A model generated the notes under the pieces. That model was not told the origin of the DNA. It worked only from the letters and a program-made list of their open reading frames with translations, and did no database searches. Below are positions 25,077-34,209 of a DNA stretch of 48,927 nucleotides, piece after piece. Origin of the DNA: an uncultured Acidimicrobiales bacterium. Its GTDB lineage: Bacteria > Actinomycetota > Acidimicrobiia > Acidimicrobiales > UBA10347. The number at the start of each line of letters is the position of its first letter. Positions within the stretch are counted from its first letter, which is position 1. The translations under genes and the position numbers were made by a program. The stretch is from the NCBI GenBank assembly GCA_937991435.1, contig CALKPY010000010.1:1-48927 (forward strand), written 5' to 3'.

Positions 25077-26558
25077 TCAACTGTTCAGGCCTTTCGTGAA
25101 CGATGTGAACCCAGGGGGAGCAACGCCGTAGCCAAATGGTGGTGCTCCACCCATTGGACCGTTCTGTTGCATGCTGCGGGGCCCGCCCAACATGGCAGCG
25201 CGTAGAGGTCCGTCTGCGTCGAGCATGTCGGTAATCGCGTCGGCCAAATGCGCATCGGTGAGGCGGGTGCTGCTGGCCATTATCGAAGCGGCTACCGCAC
25301 GGCGTATGAGTTCCTTGATGAATGCGCCGGTCACACCATCGAGTCGCTGGACCGCGTCGTCGAGGTTGTTCAGGTCATGGTCGATATCGCGGAGAAACAG
25401 CGCAAGGAGCTTATGTCGAGCCTCAGCGTCTGGCGGACCGATCTCGACAGCGTGATCGATGCGACCCGGTCGTGCAGCGAGAGCTGGTTCAAGCATGTCG
25501 ATGCGATTGGTCGTCAGCACGAACAGCACATCATCGACTGTGTTCAGACCGTCCATCTCGTTCAGCAGTTGAAAGAGTAGGCCGTTTCCTCCCATTGGAT
25601 GGAAGGATCGCTCGGTTGCGATCAGGTCGACATCTTCAATGACCAACATTGAAGGTGGCAGGGCTCGCACAATGGCAGCGGCATGTCCGAGTGCAGCAAC
25701 GCTTGGACCATTGAGTGTGACTACGGTGCGATTGGGCATCGCGGCCATGAGATGGCCCACCGTGTGCGTCTTGCCCGTTCCGGGTGGCCCGTACAGCAGT
25801 AGACCTCGGCGCAGATGCTGTCCAGCCTGCCGCATGGCGTCAGCGTGCGCAGCGATCTCGATGGCATGTCGGCGAATCCCATTGAGATCCTCGGCCGGAA
25901 GCACAACTTCGTCTTCTCGCGTGGTTGGGCGCCGTATGAAGTCGATGCCGAACTCACCAAACTGCGAAAAGGTGAATGCAAGAACCTTGCCCCGGTACAC
26001 GTTGAGTCGCTGGCGAGCTTCGGTCAGACGATCGACGACAGCTCCAGCGGTTGCATCATCAGTAGCGACCACTTCGACACGCAGATCTGGTGGCCCCGGG
26101 TTGTGTTGTTGTCTTGTATGCATGCCGATGATCACGGGCTTGTTGTCATGGCGGGTAAGCCACAGCGCAGCCTTGGGGCAACGAAGCTGCTCGTCGGTTC
26201 CGATTGGCACGTCGTCAAATGAAGCGGGTTCCGCCCGACCGGGCCCGCGGAACGATCCGGTGAGTAGAGCAGATAGTGAGAAGCCGCCATGGTGTGCGAG
26301 CTCAGAATTGAACCCAAGCAGGACAGCGTCGTCGGTGATCACCTCATTGATCGCTAGCTGAAGGTTCGGTCGATCGACGACCGGCACGTTCTGACCGACG
26401 AACACGAAGCTGCCGGGGTCGACGCCGAGGTGTTGCGCAGCAAGTTCGGCAATGGAGTCGCCGTCGCCCGTTGGCAAGAGCTCGCCTACCCGGCTAGCAA
26501 GCTCGCCGAAGTGTTCCGCGAAGCGCCGCAGGTCCTGATTTGAGAGCGAGTCAGCCAT
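25077..26558 (-). CDS. AAA-family ATPase with unassigned N-terminal region
   Basis: A 493-residue protein. The AAA module occupies about residues 215-440: Walker A GPPGTGKT (257-264), Walker B MLVIEDVDLIA (about 304-314, with the ED-x-D order of BCS1-type ATPases), sensor 1 VLTTNRID (347-354) and an arginine-finger region ARPGRID (362-368). Residues 1-210 form no domain I recognise. The tail is rich in Met, Gly and Pro (GGPRSMQQNGPMGGAPPFGYG). Such ATPases remodel or unfold proteins. It has no partner gene beside it and lacks the island's palindrome upstream, so it is probably controlled separately. Confidence 0.85.
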   Translation of the reverse strand: MADSLSNQDLRRFAEHFGELASRVGELLPTGDGDSIAELAAQHLGVDPGSFVFVGQNVPVVDRPNLQLAINEVITDDAVLLGFNSELAHHGGFSLSALLTGSFRGPGRAEPASFDDVPIGTDEQLRCPKAALWLTRHDNKPVIIGMHTRQQHNPGPPDLRVEVVATDDATAGAVVDRLTEARQRLNVYRGKVLAFTFSQFGEFGIDFIRRPTTREDEVVLPAEDLNGIRRHAIEIAAHADAMRQAGQHLRRGLLLYGPPGTGKTHTVGHLMAAMPNRTVVTLNGPSVAALGHAAAIVRALPPSMLVIEDVDLIATERSFHPMGGNGLLFQLLNEMDGLNTVDDVLFVLTTNRIDMLEPALAARPGRIDHAVEIGPPDAEARHKLLALFLRDIDHDLNNLDDAVQRLDGVTGAFIKELIRRAVAASIMASSTRLTDAHLADAITDMLDADGPLRAAMLGGPRSMQQNGPMGGAPPFGYGVAPPGFTSFTKGLNS

Positions 26559-26600
26559 CTGTCGACACTACAGCGGACAGCTTCGGGGAGGCCCGTTGGG

Positions 26601-27827
26601 TTATTGGAGCGAGTTGAGGACCTCGTCGGTGTGTTCGCCAAGAGCCGGGGCACGGCCAGGTACGGGCAGATCCTCGCCGTGAACATGCAATGGCATCAGC
26701 AGCTGATCGCTCCCGAGTTCGTCGGCGCCGATCCAGGTGAACCGGTCGGCGAATTGAGGGTCATCAAGTATCGAACGGGCATCGTTCACTGGCGCTATTG
26801 GGGTGTTGTGCTCGTCAGCAAACGCCAGCCACTCGACGGTGGTCTTTGTGCGGAAGATGTCGCGCAGCTCCCGCTGCAGCTCGACGTTGTTGCGGGCATG
26901 GTCGGCGTAGGTAGAACCGGGCCAGCGCTCGAACAGGTCCAGACGGCCGACGCCCTCGCAAAAGTTGCGCCAAAACGCCTGCTCGCTGGCCATGAACAAC
27001 ACGTACTGGTCCGCTGATTCGTAGAACTGATACCGCACGCCCTCGTGCATGCCCCCTAGCCCAGCGGCGCGACGTTCGCCGTCATCGCTGGCGTTGCCGG
27101 TCACTTCGTCTTCGGGGCGCAGATAGGCGCGCTCGGTCTCGATGCGATACCAGTCGAAATACGCCGACGCGTCGCTCTGGGCCAGTTCCATGCTTGCGGG
27201 TTCGCCGGTGGTGCGCGCTCGAACGAGGGCGGCCATGATCGACATGGCCGCAAAGGCGGGTCCGGCCGTGATGCCGACGTTGACGAGCGGCGGGATGCGG
27301 GCAAACCCGTCTTCGTCGGTGACGGGTTGCACAACGCCAGACCACGCGTCGTAGGCGACACCGTGTGACGGCAGGGTGCGGTACGGGCCGGTGGCGCCGT
27401 AGCCCGACAAGCAGCAAACAACGATGCTCGACTTGAGCTCGACGAGGCGTTCGTAGCCGAATCCGATCCTGTCGAGGAAGCCCGGTCGCATGCCTTCGAT
27501 CACGACGTCGGCGGACTGCACCAGCTTTTCGAAGTGTCTTCTTCCGTCATCGCTTTTGAGGTCGAGCACGATCGACTTTTTGCCGCGATTGATGTGCAGA
27601 TGCAACAGCGAATTGGCGCCGTGTTCGTCGTGCACGATGGGCCAGGTCATCTGGCGCACGTAATCGCCGGCTGGTGATTCGATCTTGATGACCTCGGCAC
27701 CGAAGTCGACAAGGTGCCCGCCGAGGCCGCCGGGGCCGAGCATCGAGATATCGAGCACCCGTACTCCGGCCAGGAAGCCAGCGTTGCCGTCTGCGCTGTC
27801 GTTCGCAGGTGTGCTCGCGGCGGTCAT
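26601..27827 (-). CDS. Class III (CaiB/BaiF) CoA-transferase
   Basis: A 408-residue family III CoA-transferase that moves CoA between carboxylic acids. Family features are VRVLDISMLGPGGLGGHLVDFGAEVIKIE near the N-terminus, HINRGKKSIVLDLKSDDGR, and SGYGATGPYRTLPSHGVAYDAWSG, whose Asp is the expected nucleophile. The C-terminus has FTWIGADELG and PAPALGEHTDEVL, usual for the family. The ATG at 27827 overlaps the aldehyde dehydrogenase stop as ATGA; a GTG at 27836 is the alternative. Second gene of the leftward operon behind site B. Confidence 0.9.
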   Translation of the reverse strand: MTAASTPANDSADGNAGFLAGVRVLDISMLGPGGLGGHLVDFGAEVIKIESPAGDYVRQMTWPIVHDEHGANSLLHLHINRGKKSIVLDLKSDDGRRHFEKLVQSADVVIEGMRPGFLDRIGFGYERLVELKSSIVVCCLSGYGATGPYRTLPSHGVAYDAWSGVVQPVTDEDGFARIPPLVNVGITAGPAFAAMSIMAALVRARTTGEPASMELAQSDASAYFDWYRIETERAYLRPEDEVTGNASDDGERRAAGLGGMHEGVRYQFYESADQYVLFMASEQAFWRNFCEGVGRLDLFERWPGSTYADHARNNVELQRELRDIFRTKTTVEWLAFADEHNTPIAPVNDARSILDDPQFADRFTWIGADELGSDQLLMPLHVHGEDLPVPGRAPALGEHTDEVLNSLQ

Positions 27828-29284
27828 GCGGGCCACACGATCGACTGCAGCTCGGTGTAGGCGTGCAGTCCAAATACTGCGCCGTCGCGGCCGATACCGC
27901 TTTTCTTGAAGCCGCCAAAGGCGGTGTTGGGGTTGCGCTGTGCGGTGTTGATGCCGACGTTGCCGGTTCGCAGTCGGCGGGCGATGGCATAGGCGGCCGC
28001 CATGTCGGCGGAGAATACATAGTCGTACAGGCCAAATTCGGTGCCATTGGCGATGGCGACTGCTTCGTCATCGTCGCCATAAGGAACAACGGCGATGACC
28101 GGGCCGAAGATCTCTTCTTGCACGGCGGTCATGTCGGGGCGACAGTCGGCGAGCAGCGTGGGGCCGACGTAGAAGCCGGTGTCGAGATGGCTGGGTCGGC
28201 GGCCGTCGACGACCACGGTGGCGCCTTCGTCGGCGCCGCTTTGTATGTAGCCCTCGATGCGATCACGTTGCACCGCCGAGATGACGGGGCCGACAATGAT
28301 GTCGTCGTCGGTCGGGTCGCCGATCTTCATGTGGCCGGCAGCGGCTTGAAGCCCGGAGACAAGTTCGTCGTAGCGAGTGCGGTGCACGACCGCTCGTGTG
28401 GGGGCTGTGCAAATTTGACCGCTGTGGAAGCCCCACACGCTCGCCAACGCGCCGATCGCAGTTTTGAGGTCGGCGTCTTCGCGCACGATGGCCGCACCTT
28501 TGCCGCCGAGTTCCAGCAACAGACGCTTCATGGTCGACGCGCCTGATTCGTAAATTCGTTCGCCGGTGCTGGTCGAGCCGGTGAAGCTGACCATGTCGAT
28601 GTCGGTACTGGTGCTTAGCGCCGCGGCAGGTTCGGGAGCGGCGCTGGTGATCACATTGACGACACCGGCGGGGAACCCGACTTCGTCGAGGATTCGGGCC
28701 AGTTCGATCACAGCAATTGGATCTTGTGGCGCCGGCTTCATGACCACGGTGTTGCCTGCTGCCAGCGCCGGGGCGATCTTGCCAGCCTGGTTTACGAGGG
28801 GAAAGTTGTATGGGCTGATCGTGGCAACAGCGCCGACGGGTTGACGGGCGACCACGGCACCGATTAATCCGCCGGGAGCGAGGGGAGTGCTCGGCGTGGC
28901 GTTTGGTGTGAGGGCGATGTCGTGGTTCTGCAGCGCAAGGTTGGCGTATTCGCGCAGTCGCGTGATGGCGACCGGGACTTGCATGCGTGAACCGACCTGT
29001 GCGGTGGCTCCGGTTTCAGAGATGATGACCGGGATCAGTTCCTCTCGGCGCTCGGCCAGCCGATCGGCAGCGGCGCGAAGTAGGGCGGCCCGTTCTTCGG
29101 GGGGCGTGGCCGCCCACGCTGGCAGCGCGGCTTGGGCTGCGGCTGCTGCTGCGTCGGCCTGGGCGACCGATGCTTCGGGCACCTCGGCGACGACGGTCTC
29201 GGTGGCAGGGTTGATGATCGACGAAGTACCCGCATCGCCGTCGACCCACTCGCCGCCGATCAGTAGTTGATGATTCTTGGCCAT
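27824..29284 (-). CDS. NAD(P)-dependent aldehyde dehydrogenase
   Basis: A 486-residue aldehyde dehydrogenase that oxidises an aldehyde to the acid. The active site is complete: Asn160 (SPYNFP), Lys183 (VMKPAP), Glu258 (LLELGG) and the nucleophile Cys292 (GQICTAPTR), with FTGST at about 234-238 for cofactor binding. The product acid could be handed to the CoA-transferase encoded next, whose start overlaps this stop (ATGA). The ATG at 29284 has GGGGGA just upstream; an earlier ATG at 29317 lacks this. Transcription should start near operator site B, shared with the divergent amidohydrolase. Confidence 0.92.
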   Translation of the reverse strand: MAKNHQLLIGGEWVDGDAGTSSIINPATETVVAEVPEASVAQADAAAAAAQAALPAWAATPPEERAALLRAAADRLAERREELIPVIISETGATAQVGSRMQVPVAITRLREYANLALQNHDIALTPNATPSTPLAPGGLIGAVVARQPVGAVATISPYNFPLVNQAGKIAPALAAGNTVVMKPAPQDPIAVIELARILDEVGFPAGVVNVITSAAPEPAAALSTSTDIDMVSFTGSTSTGERIYESGASTMKRLLLELGGKGAAIVREDADLKTAIGALASVWGFHSGQICTAPTRAVVHRTRYDELVSGLQAAAGHMKIGDPTDDDIIVGPVISAVQRDRIEGYIQSGADEGATVVVDGRRPSHLDTGFYVGPTLLADCRPDMTAVQEEIFGPVIAVVPYGDDDEAVAIANGTEFGLYDYVFSADMAAAYAIARRLRTGNVGINTAQRNPNTAFGGFKKSGIGRDGAVFGLHAYTELQSIVWPA

Positions 29285-29338
29285 GTAGGTCCCCCTCGGC
29301 TCACCATGTCTTCGCACCCGGTGATGGGCTCACGTTAC

Positions 29339-29359
29339 AATCTGACGAACCGTCAGATT
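29339..29359. promoter_or_regulatory. Palindromic operator, site B
   Basis: All 21 bases are identical to site A (arms AATCTGACG / CGTCAGATT, centre AAC). It lies 17 nt before the amidohydrolase ATG (29377) and 54 nt before the aldehyde dehydrogenase ATG (29284), in a divergent promoter region. Confidence 0.8.
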
Positions 29360-29376
29360 TTAACGACAGGGGAATG

Positions 29377-31101
29377 ATGTTCGACGAACTGATTACCGGT
29401 GGCACGATCATCGAAGGCACGGGAGGCCCGGGTTACGTCGCTGACGTTGGCATCTCTAGCGGCCGAATCACTGCGATTGGCGACCTGTCACCGAGCGAAG
29501 CCGCGATCACAACCGACGCGACCGGCATGCTCGTCACCCCAGGATTCGTCGATCCGCACACGCACTACGACGCCCAGCTGTTGTGGGATCCGTCAGCCAG
29601 CCCGTCGAGCATTCACGGCGTGACCACGGTCATCGGCGGCAACTGCGGCTTCACGCTCGCACCGTTGCGGCCGGGTGATGATGACTATCTACGCAAGATG
29701 ATGGCCAAGGTCGAGGGCATGCCGCTCGCCGCGCTCGAAGCTGGCACCGACTGGAGCTGGGAAACCTTTGGCGAGTTCCTCGGGCGTCTCGAAGGCAACA
29801 TCTCGGTCAATGCGGGCTTCCTTGCCGGACATTGCGCGATCCGCCGATATGTGATGGGCGGCGAAGCGGTCGGAAGCGCAGCCAGCGACGCCGACCTCGA
29901 GGCAATCCGAGCCGAGCTTGCCAAGGCCATCGAAGCCGGCGCCCTCGGGTTCTCGTTTACCAACTCGACATCACACTCTGATGGCGAGGGCGAAGCAGTC
30001 GCGAGCCGCTGGGCGACACCCGATGAGCTCATGGCCCTGGCCGAAGAGACCGGCCGTCACGAGGGCACCACCCTCGAAGGCATCGTGCCGGGTTGCCTTG
30101 ACCGGTTCGCCGACGACGAGATCGAGCTGCTCGCAGCTATGAGCGCCGCCGCAAACCGTCCCATGAACTGGAACGTGTTAACCGTCGACTCTCGCGAAGC
30201 CGATCGAGTGCCCCGCCAGTTACAAGCCGCCGACCGGGCTACCGAACTTGGCGGTCGCGTCGTGGCGTTGACGATGCCTGTGCAGGTCCCGATGAACATG
30301 TCGCTGCTGAACTTCTGCGGACTGTTTCTGATCCCCGGGTGGGGCGACATTCTCAATGTCGATGTCCCCGAGCGCATCGAACGACTGAACGATGCCGACA
30401 CTCGGGTGCGCATGCTCGAACAGTCGAAGTCACCCGAAGCCGGTGTGTTTCGACGCTTGGCCGACTGGGACGATTACATCGTTGGCGACACCTTCAGCTC
30501 AGCGAATGACGGCTTGTCGGGTCGCCGAGTGGGTGACATTGCGGCCGAGCGTCGACGTTCAGCGTTCGGCACCTTCCTCGATATCTCGATCGCCGATGAC
30601 CTGCAAACCGTGTGGTGGCCGACGCCGCAAGACGACGACGACGAATCGTGGCGTATGCGTGCTGAGTTGTGGGCCGACGGCCGGGCCATGATCGGAGGCT
30701 CAGACGCAGGAGCACACCTCGATCGCATGTGCGGCGCGCCGTACCCAACCCGCTTCATCGGCGACTGCCTGCGTGGTCGCAAGCTCACCACTGTCGAACA
30801 AGCGGTCAAGTTGATGACATCAGACCCGGCATCGCTGTTCGGGCTCATCGATCGTGGCGTGCTGCGCGAAGGAGCGTGGGCCGATGTGGTCGTGCTCGAC
30901 CCCGAAACGATCGACGGCGGGCCCGCTCGACTCGTGACTGATCTGCCTGCCGACTCGGCGAGGCTGATTGCCGACTCAACTGGAGTGAAACGGGTGCTTT
31001 GTAACGGCGAGGTCATCGTCACTGACGGCGTCGCCACCGGTGCGGTGCCCGGAACCGTGCTTCGGTCGGGCCGCGACACCGAAACCGTGACGGCCCGCTG
31101 A
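29377..31101 (+). CDS. Amidohydrolase, D-aminoacylase-like
   Basis: A 574-residue metal-dependent hydrolase of the amidohydrolase superfamily, closest in layout to N-acyl-D-amino-acid deacylases. Features are the TPGFVDPHTHYDAQLLWDP segment with the HxH metal ligands, GGNCGFTLAPLRPGD, and the late GGSDAGAHLDRMCGAPYPT with the catalytic Asp. The C-terminus (GAWADVVVLDPETI) belongs to the small beta-domain. It would cleave an N-acyl or related amide bond. The second of two adjacent ATGs (29374, 29377) is preferred for spacing from AGGGGA. It overlaps the enoyl-CoA hydratase start by one base. Confidence 0.87.
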   Translation: MFDELITGGTIIEGTGGPGYVADVGISSGRITAIGDLSPSEAAITTDATGMLVTPGFVDPHTHYDAQLLWDPSASPSSIHGVTTVIGGNCGFTLAPLRPGDDDYLRKMMAKVEGMPLAALEAGTDWSWETFGEFLGRLEGNISVNAGFLAGHCAIRRYVMGGEAVGSAASDADLEAIRAELAKAIEAGALGFSFTNSTSHSDGEGEAVASRWATPDELMALAEETGRHEGTTLEGIVPGCLDRFADDEIELLAAMSAAANRPMNWNVLTVDSREADRVPRQLQAADRATELGGRVVALTMPVQVPMNMSLLNFCGLFLIPGWGDILNVDVPERIERLNDADTRVRMLEQSKSPEAGVFRRLADWDDYIVGDTFSSANDGLSGRRVGDIAAERRRSAFGTFLDISIADDLQTVWWPTPQDDDDESWRMRAELWADGRAMIGGSDAGAHLDRMCGAPYPTRFIGDCLRGRKLTTVEQAVKLMTSDPASLFGLIDRGVLREGAWADVVVLDPETIDGGPARLVTDLPADSARLIADSTGVKRVLCNGEVIVTDGVATGAVPGTVLRSGRDTETVTAR

Positions 31102-31943
31102 TGGCCGAGACACCGAACACCGAAGCCGACACACCAGACCTGTTACACACCGTTGTTGACGGAGTGGCGACGATCACGCTGAACCGGCCACAAGCGGCCA
31201 ATGCTATGACGCCCGATCAGCGCAACCAGATCATCGAACTGTTCGCCGAAGCAAGCGACGACCTCAATGTGCGAGTCGTGGTACTCACCGCCGCCGGCGA
31301 ACGACATTTCTGTACCGGCGCTGACCTGCGCGTGTCACGCACCCCCGTATCGAACCGACCCGAAGGCGCACCCGAGCGAACCATGGGCGACATTGCCCGC
31401 AACATTCGTCGTGGTGCACAAAGCTTGGTCACCGCCATCATCGACTGCGAGAAGCCGGTCATTGCCCGCGTCAACGGCACCGCTGCCGGTCTCGGCGCGC
31501 ACCTTGCCTTTGCCTGTGACCTGATCATTGCCGCAGACAACGCCCGTTTCATCGAGGTCTTCGTACGTCGCGGCATCACACCCGATGCTGCTGGCGCCTA
31601 CATGCTTCCTCGCATGATCGGCCTGCCTAAAGCCAAGGAACTGATGTTCTTGGGCGATGATCTGTCAGCCGCCGACGCGGAGCGCATCGGCCTGATCAAT
31701 CGAGTGGTTCCCGTCGCTGAGCTTGATGACGCCGTCGCTGATTGGGCTGGTCGTCTGGCCAGCGGGCCAACCAAAGCCATCTCGCTGTCGAAGTGGCTGC
31801 TCAACCGCTCGCTTGACTCTGACCGGGTAACCGCCCTCGCGGATGAGGCCTGGGCCCAGGAGCTTGCTTCGACCACGCACGACTTCAACGAAGGCGTGCA
31901 GTCGTTCATCGAGCGCCGCGACCCTGACTACCTCGGCTGGTAG
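31101..31943 (+). CDS. Enoyl-CoA hydratase/isomerase family protein
   Basis: A 280-residue crotonase-fold protein. Visible are VATITLNRPQAANAM, the oxyanion-hole segment HFCTGADLRV, INGTAAGLGAHLAFACDLIIA-like sequence at about 130-150, and VRRGITPDAAGAYMLPRMIGLPKAKELMFLG. One of the two Glu residues used by classical hydratases is Asp here (TPDAAG), as in many isomerase-like members, so hydration is likely but not certain. The ATG shares one base with the amidohydrolase stop. Converges on the small ACAD gene with a seven-base gap. Confidence 0.88.
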   Translation: MAETPNTEADTPDLLHTVVDGVATITLNRPQAANAMTPDQRNQIIELFAEASDDLNVRVVVLTAAGERHFCTGADLRVSRTPVSNRPEGAPERTMGDIARNIRRGAQSLVTAIIDCEKPVIARVNGTAAGLGAHLAFACDLIIAADNARFIEVFVRRGITPDAAGAYMLPRMIGLPKAKELMFLGDDLSAADAERIGLINRVVPVAELDDAVADWAGRLASGPTKAISLSKWLLNRSLDSDRVTALADEAWAQELASTTHDFNEGVQSFIERRDPDYLGW

Positions 31944-31950
31944 GCGCGGG

Positions 31951-32934
31951 CTAGAGGCCGAGGTGCTGGCGCACGCGATCGCGGTGCTCCGCGCTCGTGC
32001 CCCATTGAGCGGCCAACGCCCAGACCCGCTTCATCCACATGTGCAGGTCGTATTCGACGGTGTACGCGATCGCGCCGTGGCTTTGCAGGCCGTGGCGCAC
32101 CGCGAGCTTCGCGGCATCGGCGGCGCTGCATTTCGCCATCGATGCATGTACCGAAGCGTCGGGGTCGCCTTCGTCGATCGAGTGCGCGGCTCGGGCGACC
32201 ATTGGCCCGGCGTAGTCGACAGCGAGTAACACATCGGCGAGCTTGTGCTTGATGGCCTGTTGCGCTCCAACCGGCTTGCCGAACTGCTCGCGGACCTGCA
32301 CATAGGCAACGGTTTCGTCGAGCAGGTGGCGCGCCAGCCCAACAAGCTGTGCGCTTTGGGCCACGATGGCGCGGTCGCGGGCTGCGGCGATGTCGCCGGG
32401 CAGAGCGTGGCCGGGGGTAGGTGTCCATTCGATTGACGCCAGGCGACGTGAGCCGTCGACCGACGTTTGCGGCGTGGCGGTAACGGCGGCCGTTTCGGCG
32501 AGGTACCAGGTGCCGCCATGTTCGAGTAGTAACAGGTCGGTGTCGACCCGTACGACAGGGTCGTCGGCGAATCCAACCGCGACGGTCTGTTCGCCAGCGA
32601 TGACCGACGCAAGCGCCGAGTGGCCTGCGGCGGCCAACACCGGCACCGCTACGGCTGCTGTTTCGACGATGGGTTCTGTCATCGCAACCCGACCCGATTC
32701 GACGAGTAGCCCATGCAAGTCGAGTGCGCCGAGACCCATACCGCCGGTGCTCTCGGGTGCGAGCAGGCCAACGACACCCATGTCGGCAAGTTGTTGCCAA
32801 ACGGAGCGGTCGTCGGGTGCCTCGGTCGGTGTATCCCAGGCAGCGCGCACACGCTCAGCTGGGTACTTGTCGGCGAGCAGATCGGCGACGGCGCTGGTGA
32901 ACAACAACTGGTCTTCGGTGAATGCAAACCTCAT
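31951..32934 (-). CDS. Acyl-CoA dehydrogenase, small-subunit type (pair 2)
   Basis: A 327-residue ACAD-fold protein starting MRFAFTEDQLLFTSAVADLL. The C-terminal half has QFGKPVGAQQAIKHKLADVLL and SHGAIAYTVEYDLHMWMKR, where the usual HGG is HGA. It lacks the catalytic Glu at the MCAD position. The ATG at 32934 is chosen over an upstream in-frame ATG at 33015, which would extend into the partner gene with unrelated sequence. It follows the large partner after a 13-base gap and should form a heteromer with it. Confidence 0.87.
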   Translation of the reverse strand: MRFAFTEDQLLFTSAVADLLADKYPAERVRAAWDTPTEAPDDRSVWQQLADMGVVGLLAPESTGGMGLGALDLHGLLVESGRVAMTEPIVETAAVAVPVLAAAGHSALASVIAGEQTVAVGFADDPVVRVDTDLLLLEHGGTWYLAETAAVTATPQTSVDGSRRLASIEWTPTPGHALPGDIAAARDRAIVAQSAQLVGLARHLLDETVAYVQVREQFGKPVGAQQAIKHKLADVLLAVDYAGPMVARAAHSIDEGDPDASVHASMAKCSAADAAKLAVRHGLQSHGAIAYTVEYDLHMWMKRVWALAAQWGTSAEHRDRVRQHLGL

Positions 32935-32947
32935 CAGATCAGTCCTT

Positions 32948-34108
32948 TCACCGTCGGGGAAGCCCGAGCACGCGCTCAGACACAATGTTGCGTTGGATCT
33001 CATTGGTGCCCGCATAGATGGGCCCCGACAAGGCGAACTGGAATCCCTTCATCCACCCACCGGCATCGACGGCATCGGGGGAGTCATCGATGAGCTCACC
33101 GCGTGCGCCCAGCAGTTCGAGAGCGATCTCATGAATGCGTACATCCATCTCCGACCAGAAGATCTTGTTCAAGCTCGACTCAGCGCCAACCGATTCGCCG
33201 TCGAGCATCTTGGTAACCGTGCGCAGCGTTGACACTTGATAGGCCTGTGCATCGATCCATGCCTGGGTGATGGCATCGGCAATGCGGGCATCGACGGCTT
33301 CGGGGTAGCGAGCTGCGAGACCACGCAGGCGCTCGACGGCCGCCACGAATCGGCCTGGGCTACGAAGCGTTAATCCTCGTTCCGACGACGTGGTGGCCAT
33401 GGCGACCGCCCAGCCTTCGTCAACGCCGCCGAGCACATCATCGTCTGATACGAACGCGTCTTCGAAGAACACCTCGGCAAAGCCTTCGTCGCCGTCGAGC
33501 CGGGCCACGCCTCGCACCGTGACACCGTCAGCATCGAGCGGCGTCATCAGGTAGGTGAGACCACGATGGCGTTCCTGGTCAGGGTCGGTGCGGAAAAGGC
33601 CGAACAGATGGGTGCAAAAGGCGCCGCGGGTGGTCCAGGTCTTCTGGCCGTTGACTCGCCACCCGCCGTCTACTTTTGTGGCGTGGCTTTTGATGCCAGC
33701 GAGATCGCTTCCGGCGTTGGGTTCTGACCAGCCTTGGCCCCATTGTTCGATGCCCTCGGCCATCGGAAGCAGATAGCGCTGTTTCTGGGCTTCGGTTCCG
33801 AACTCGAACAGGATCGGTGCGAGTAGGAAGATGCCGTTTTGACTCACCCGCTGTGGGGCGCCGGCGCGGTAGTACTCCTCTTCGAAGATCAGCCACTGCC
33901 ACAGCGATGCGCCGCGGCCGCCGTATTGCTCGGGCCATGAGACCACCGAATAGCGAGAGTCGAAGAGTGTCTTTTCCCATTGCTGGTGCAGCCGGAAACC
34001 GACTTCGGTATCGCCCGACGGAAGTGGTTCGGCCGGCACATTTTCCGCGAGCCAGGTTCGCACCTCGCTGCGGAACTGATCCTCGTCGGCGTTCCAGGTG
34101 AGGTCCAT
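32948..34108 (-). CDS. Acyl-CoA dehydrogenase, large-subunit type (pair 2)
   Basis: A 386-residue ACAD. Features are SWPEQYGGRGASLWQWL, GQGWSEPNAGSDLAGIKSHA, VNGQKTWTTRGAFCTHLFGLFRTD, and the end YAGTNEIQRNIVSERVLGLPRR. The MCAD-376 position is Gly. First gene of the second two-ACAD operon. Operator site C lies 31 nt upstream of its ATG and is shared with the divergent DUF35-thiolase operon, so the ACAD pair and the thiolase unit are probably co-regulated steps of one pathway. Confidence 0.9.
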   Translation of the reverse strand: MDLTWNADEDQFRSEVRTWLAENVPAEPLPSGDTEVGFRLHQQWEKTLFDSRYSVVSWPEQYGGRGASLWQWLIFEEEYYRAGAPQRVSQNGIFLLAPILFEFGTEAQKQRYLLPMAEGIEQWGQGWSEPNAGSDLAGIKSHATKVDGGWRVNGQKTWTTRGAFCTHLFGLFRTDPDQERHRGLTYLMTPLDADGVTVRGVARLDGDEGFAEVFFEDAFVSDDDVLGGVDEGWAVAMATTSSERGLTLRSPGRFVAAVERLRGLAARYPEAVDARIADAITQAWIDAQAYQVSTLRTVTKMLDGESVGAESSLNKIFWSEMDVRIHEIALELLGARGELIDDSPDAVDAGGWMKGFQFALSGPIYAGTNEIQRNIVSERVLGLPRR

Positions 34109-34139
34109 GGTTCCAGATCGTAGCGACCTGTTAGCCTCG

Positions 34140-34160
34140 TTTCTGAAAGAACGTCAGAAA
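34140..34160. promoter_or_regulatory. Palindromic operator, site C
   Basis: Arms TTTCTGA and TCAGAAA around AAGAACG; adding one base on each side gives GTTTCTGA / TCAGAAAC. It lies between the divergent ACAD pair 2 (31 nt) and the DUF35 gene (49 nt). Confidence 0.75.
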
Positions 34161-34209
34161 CTCGTGGACAGAAACAAGGGCACTGTGACCAACAAAATTG
34201 AGAAGCGAT

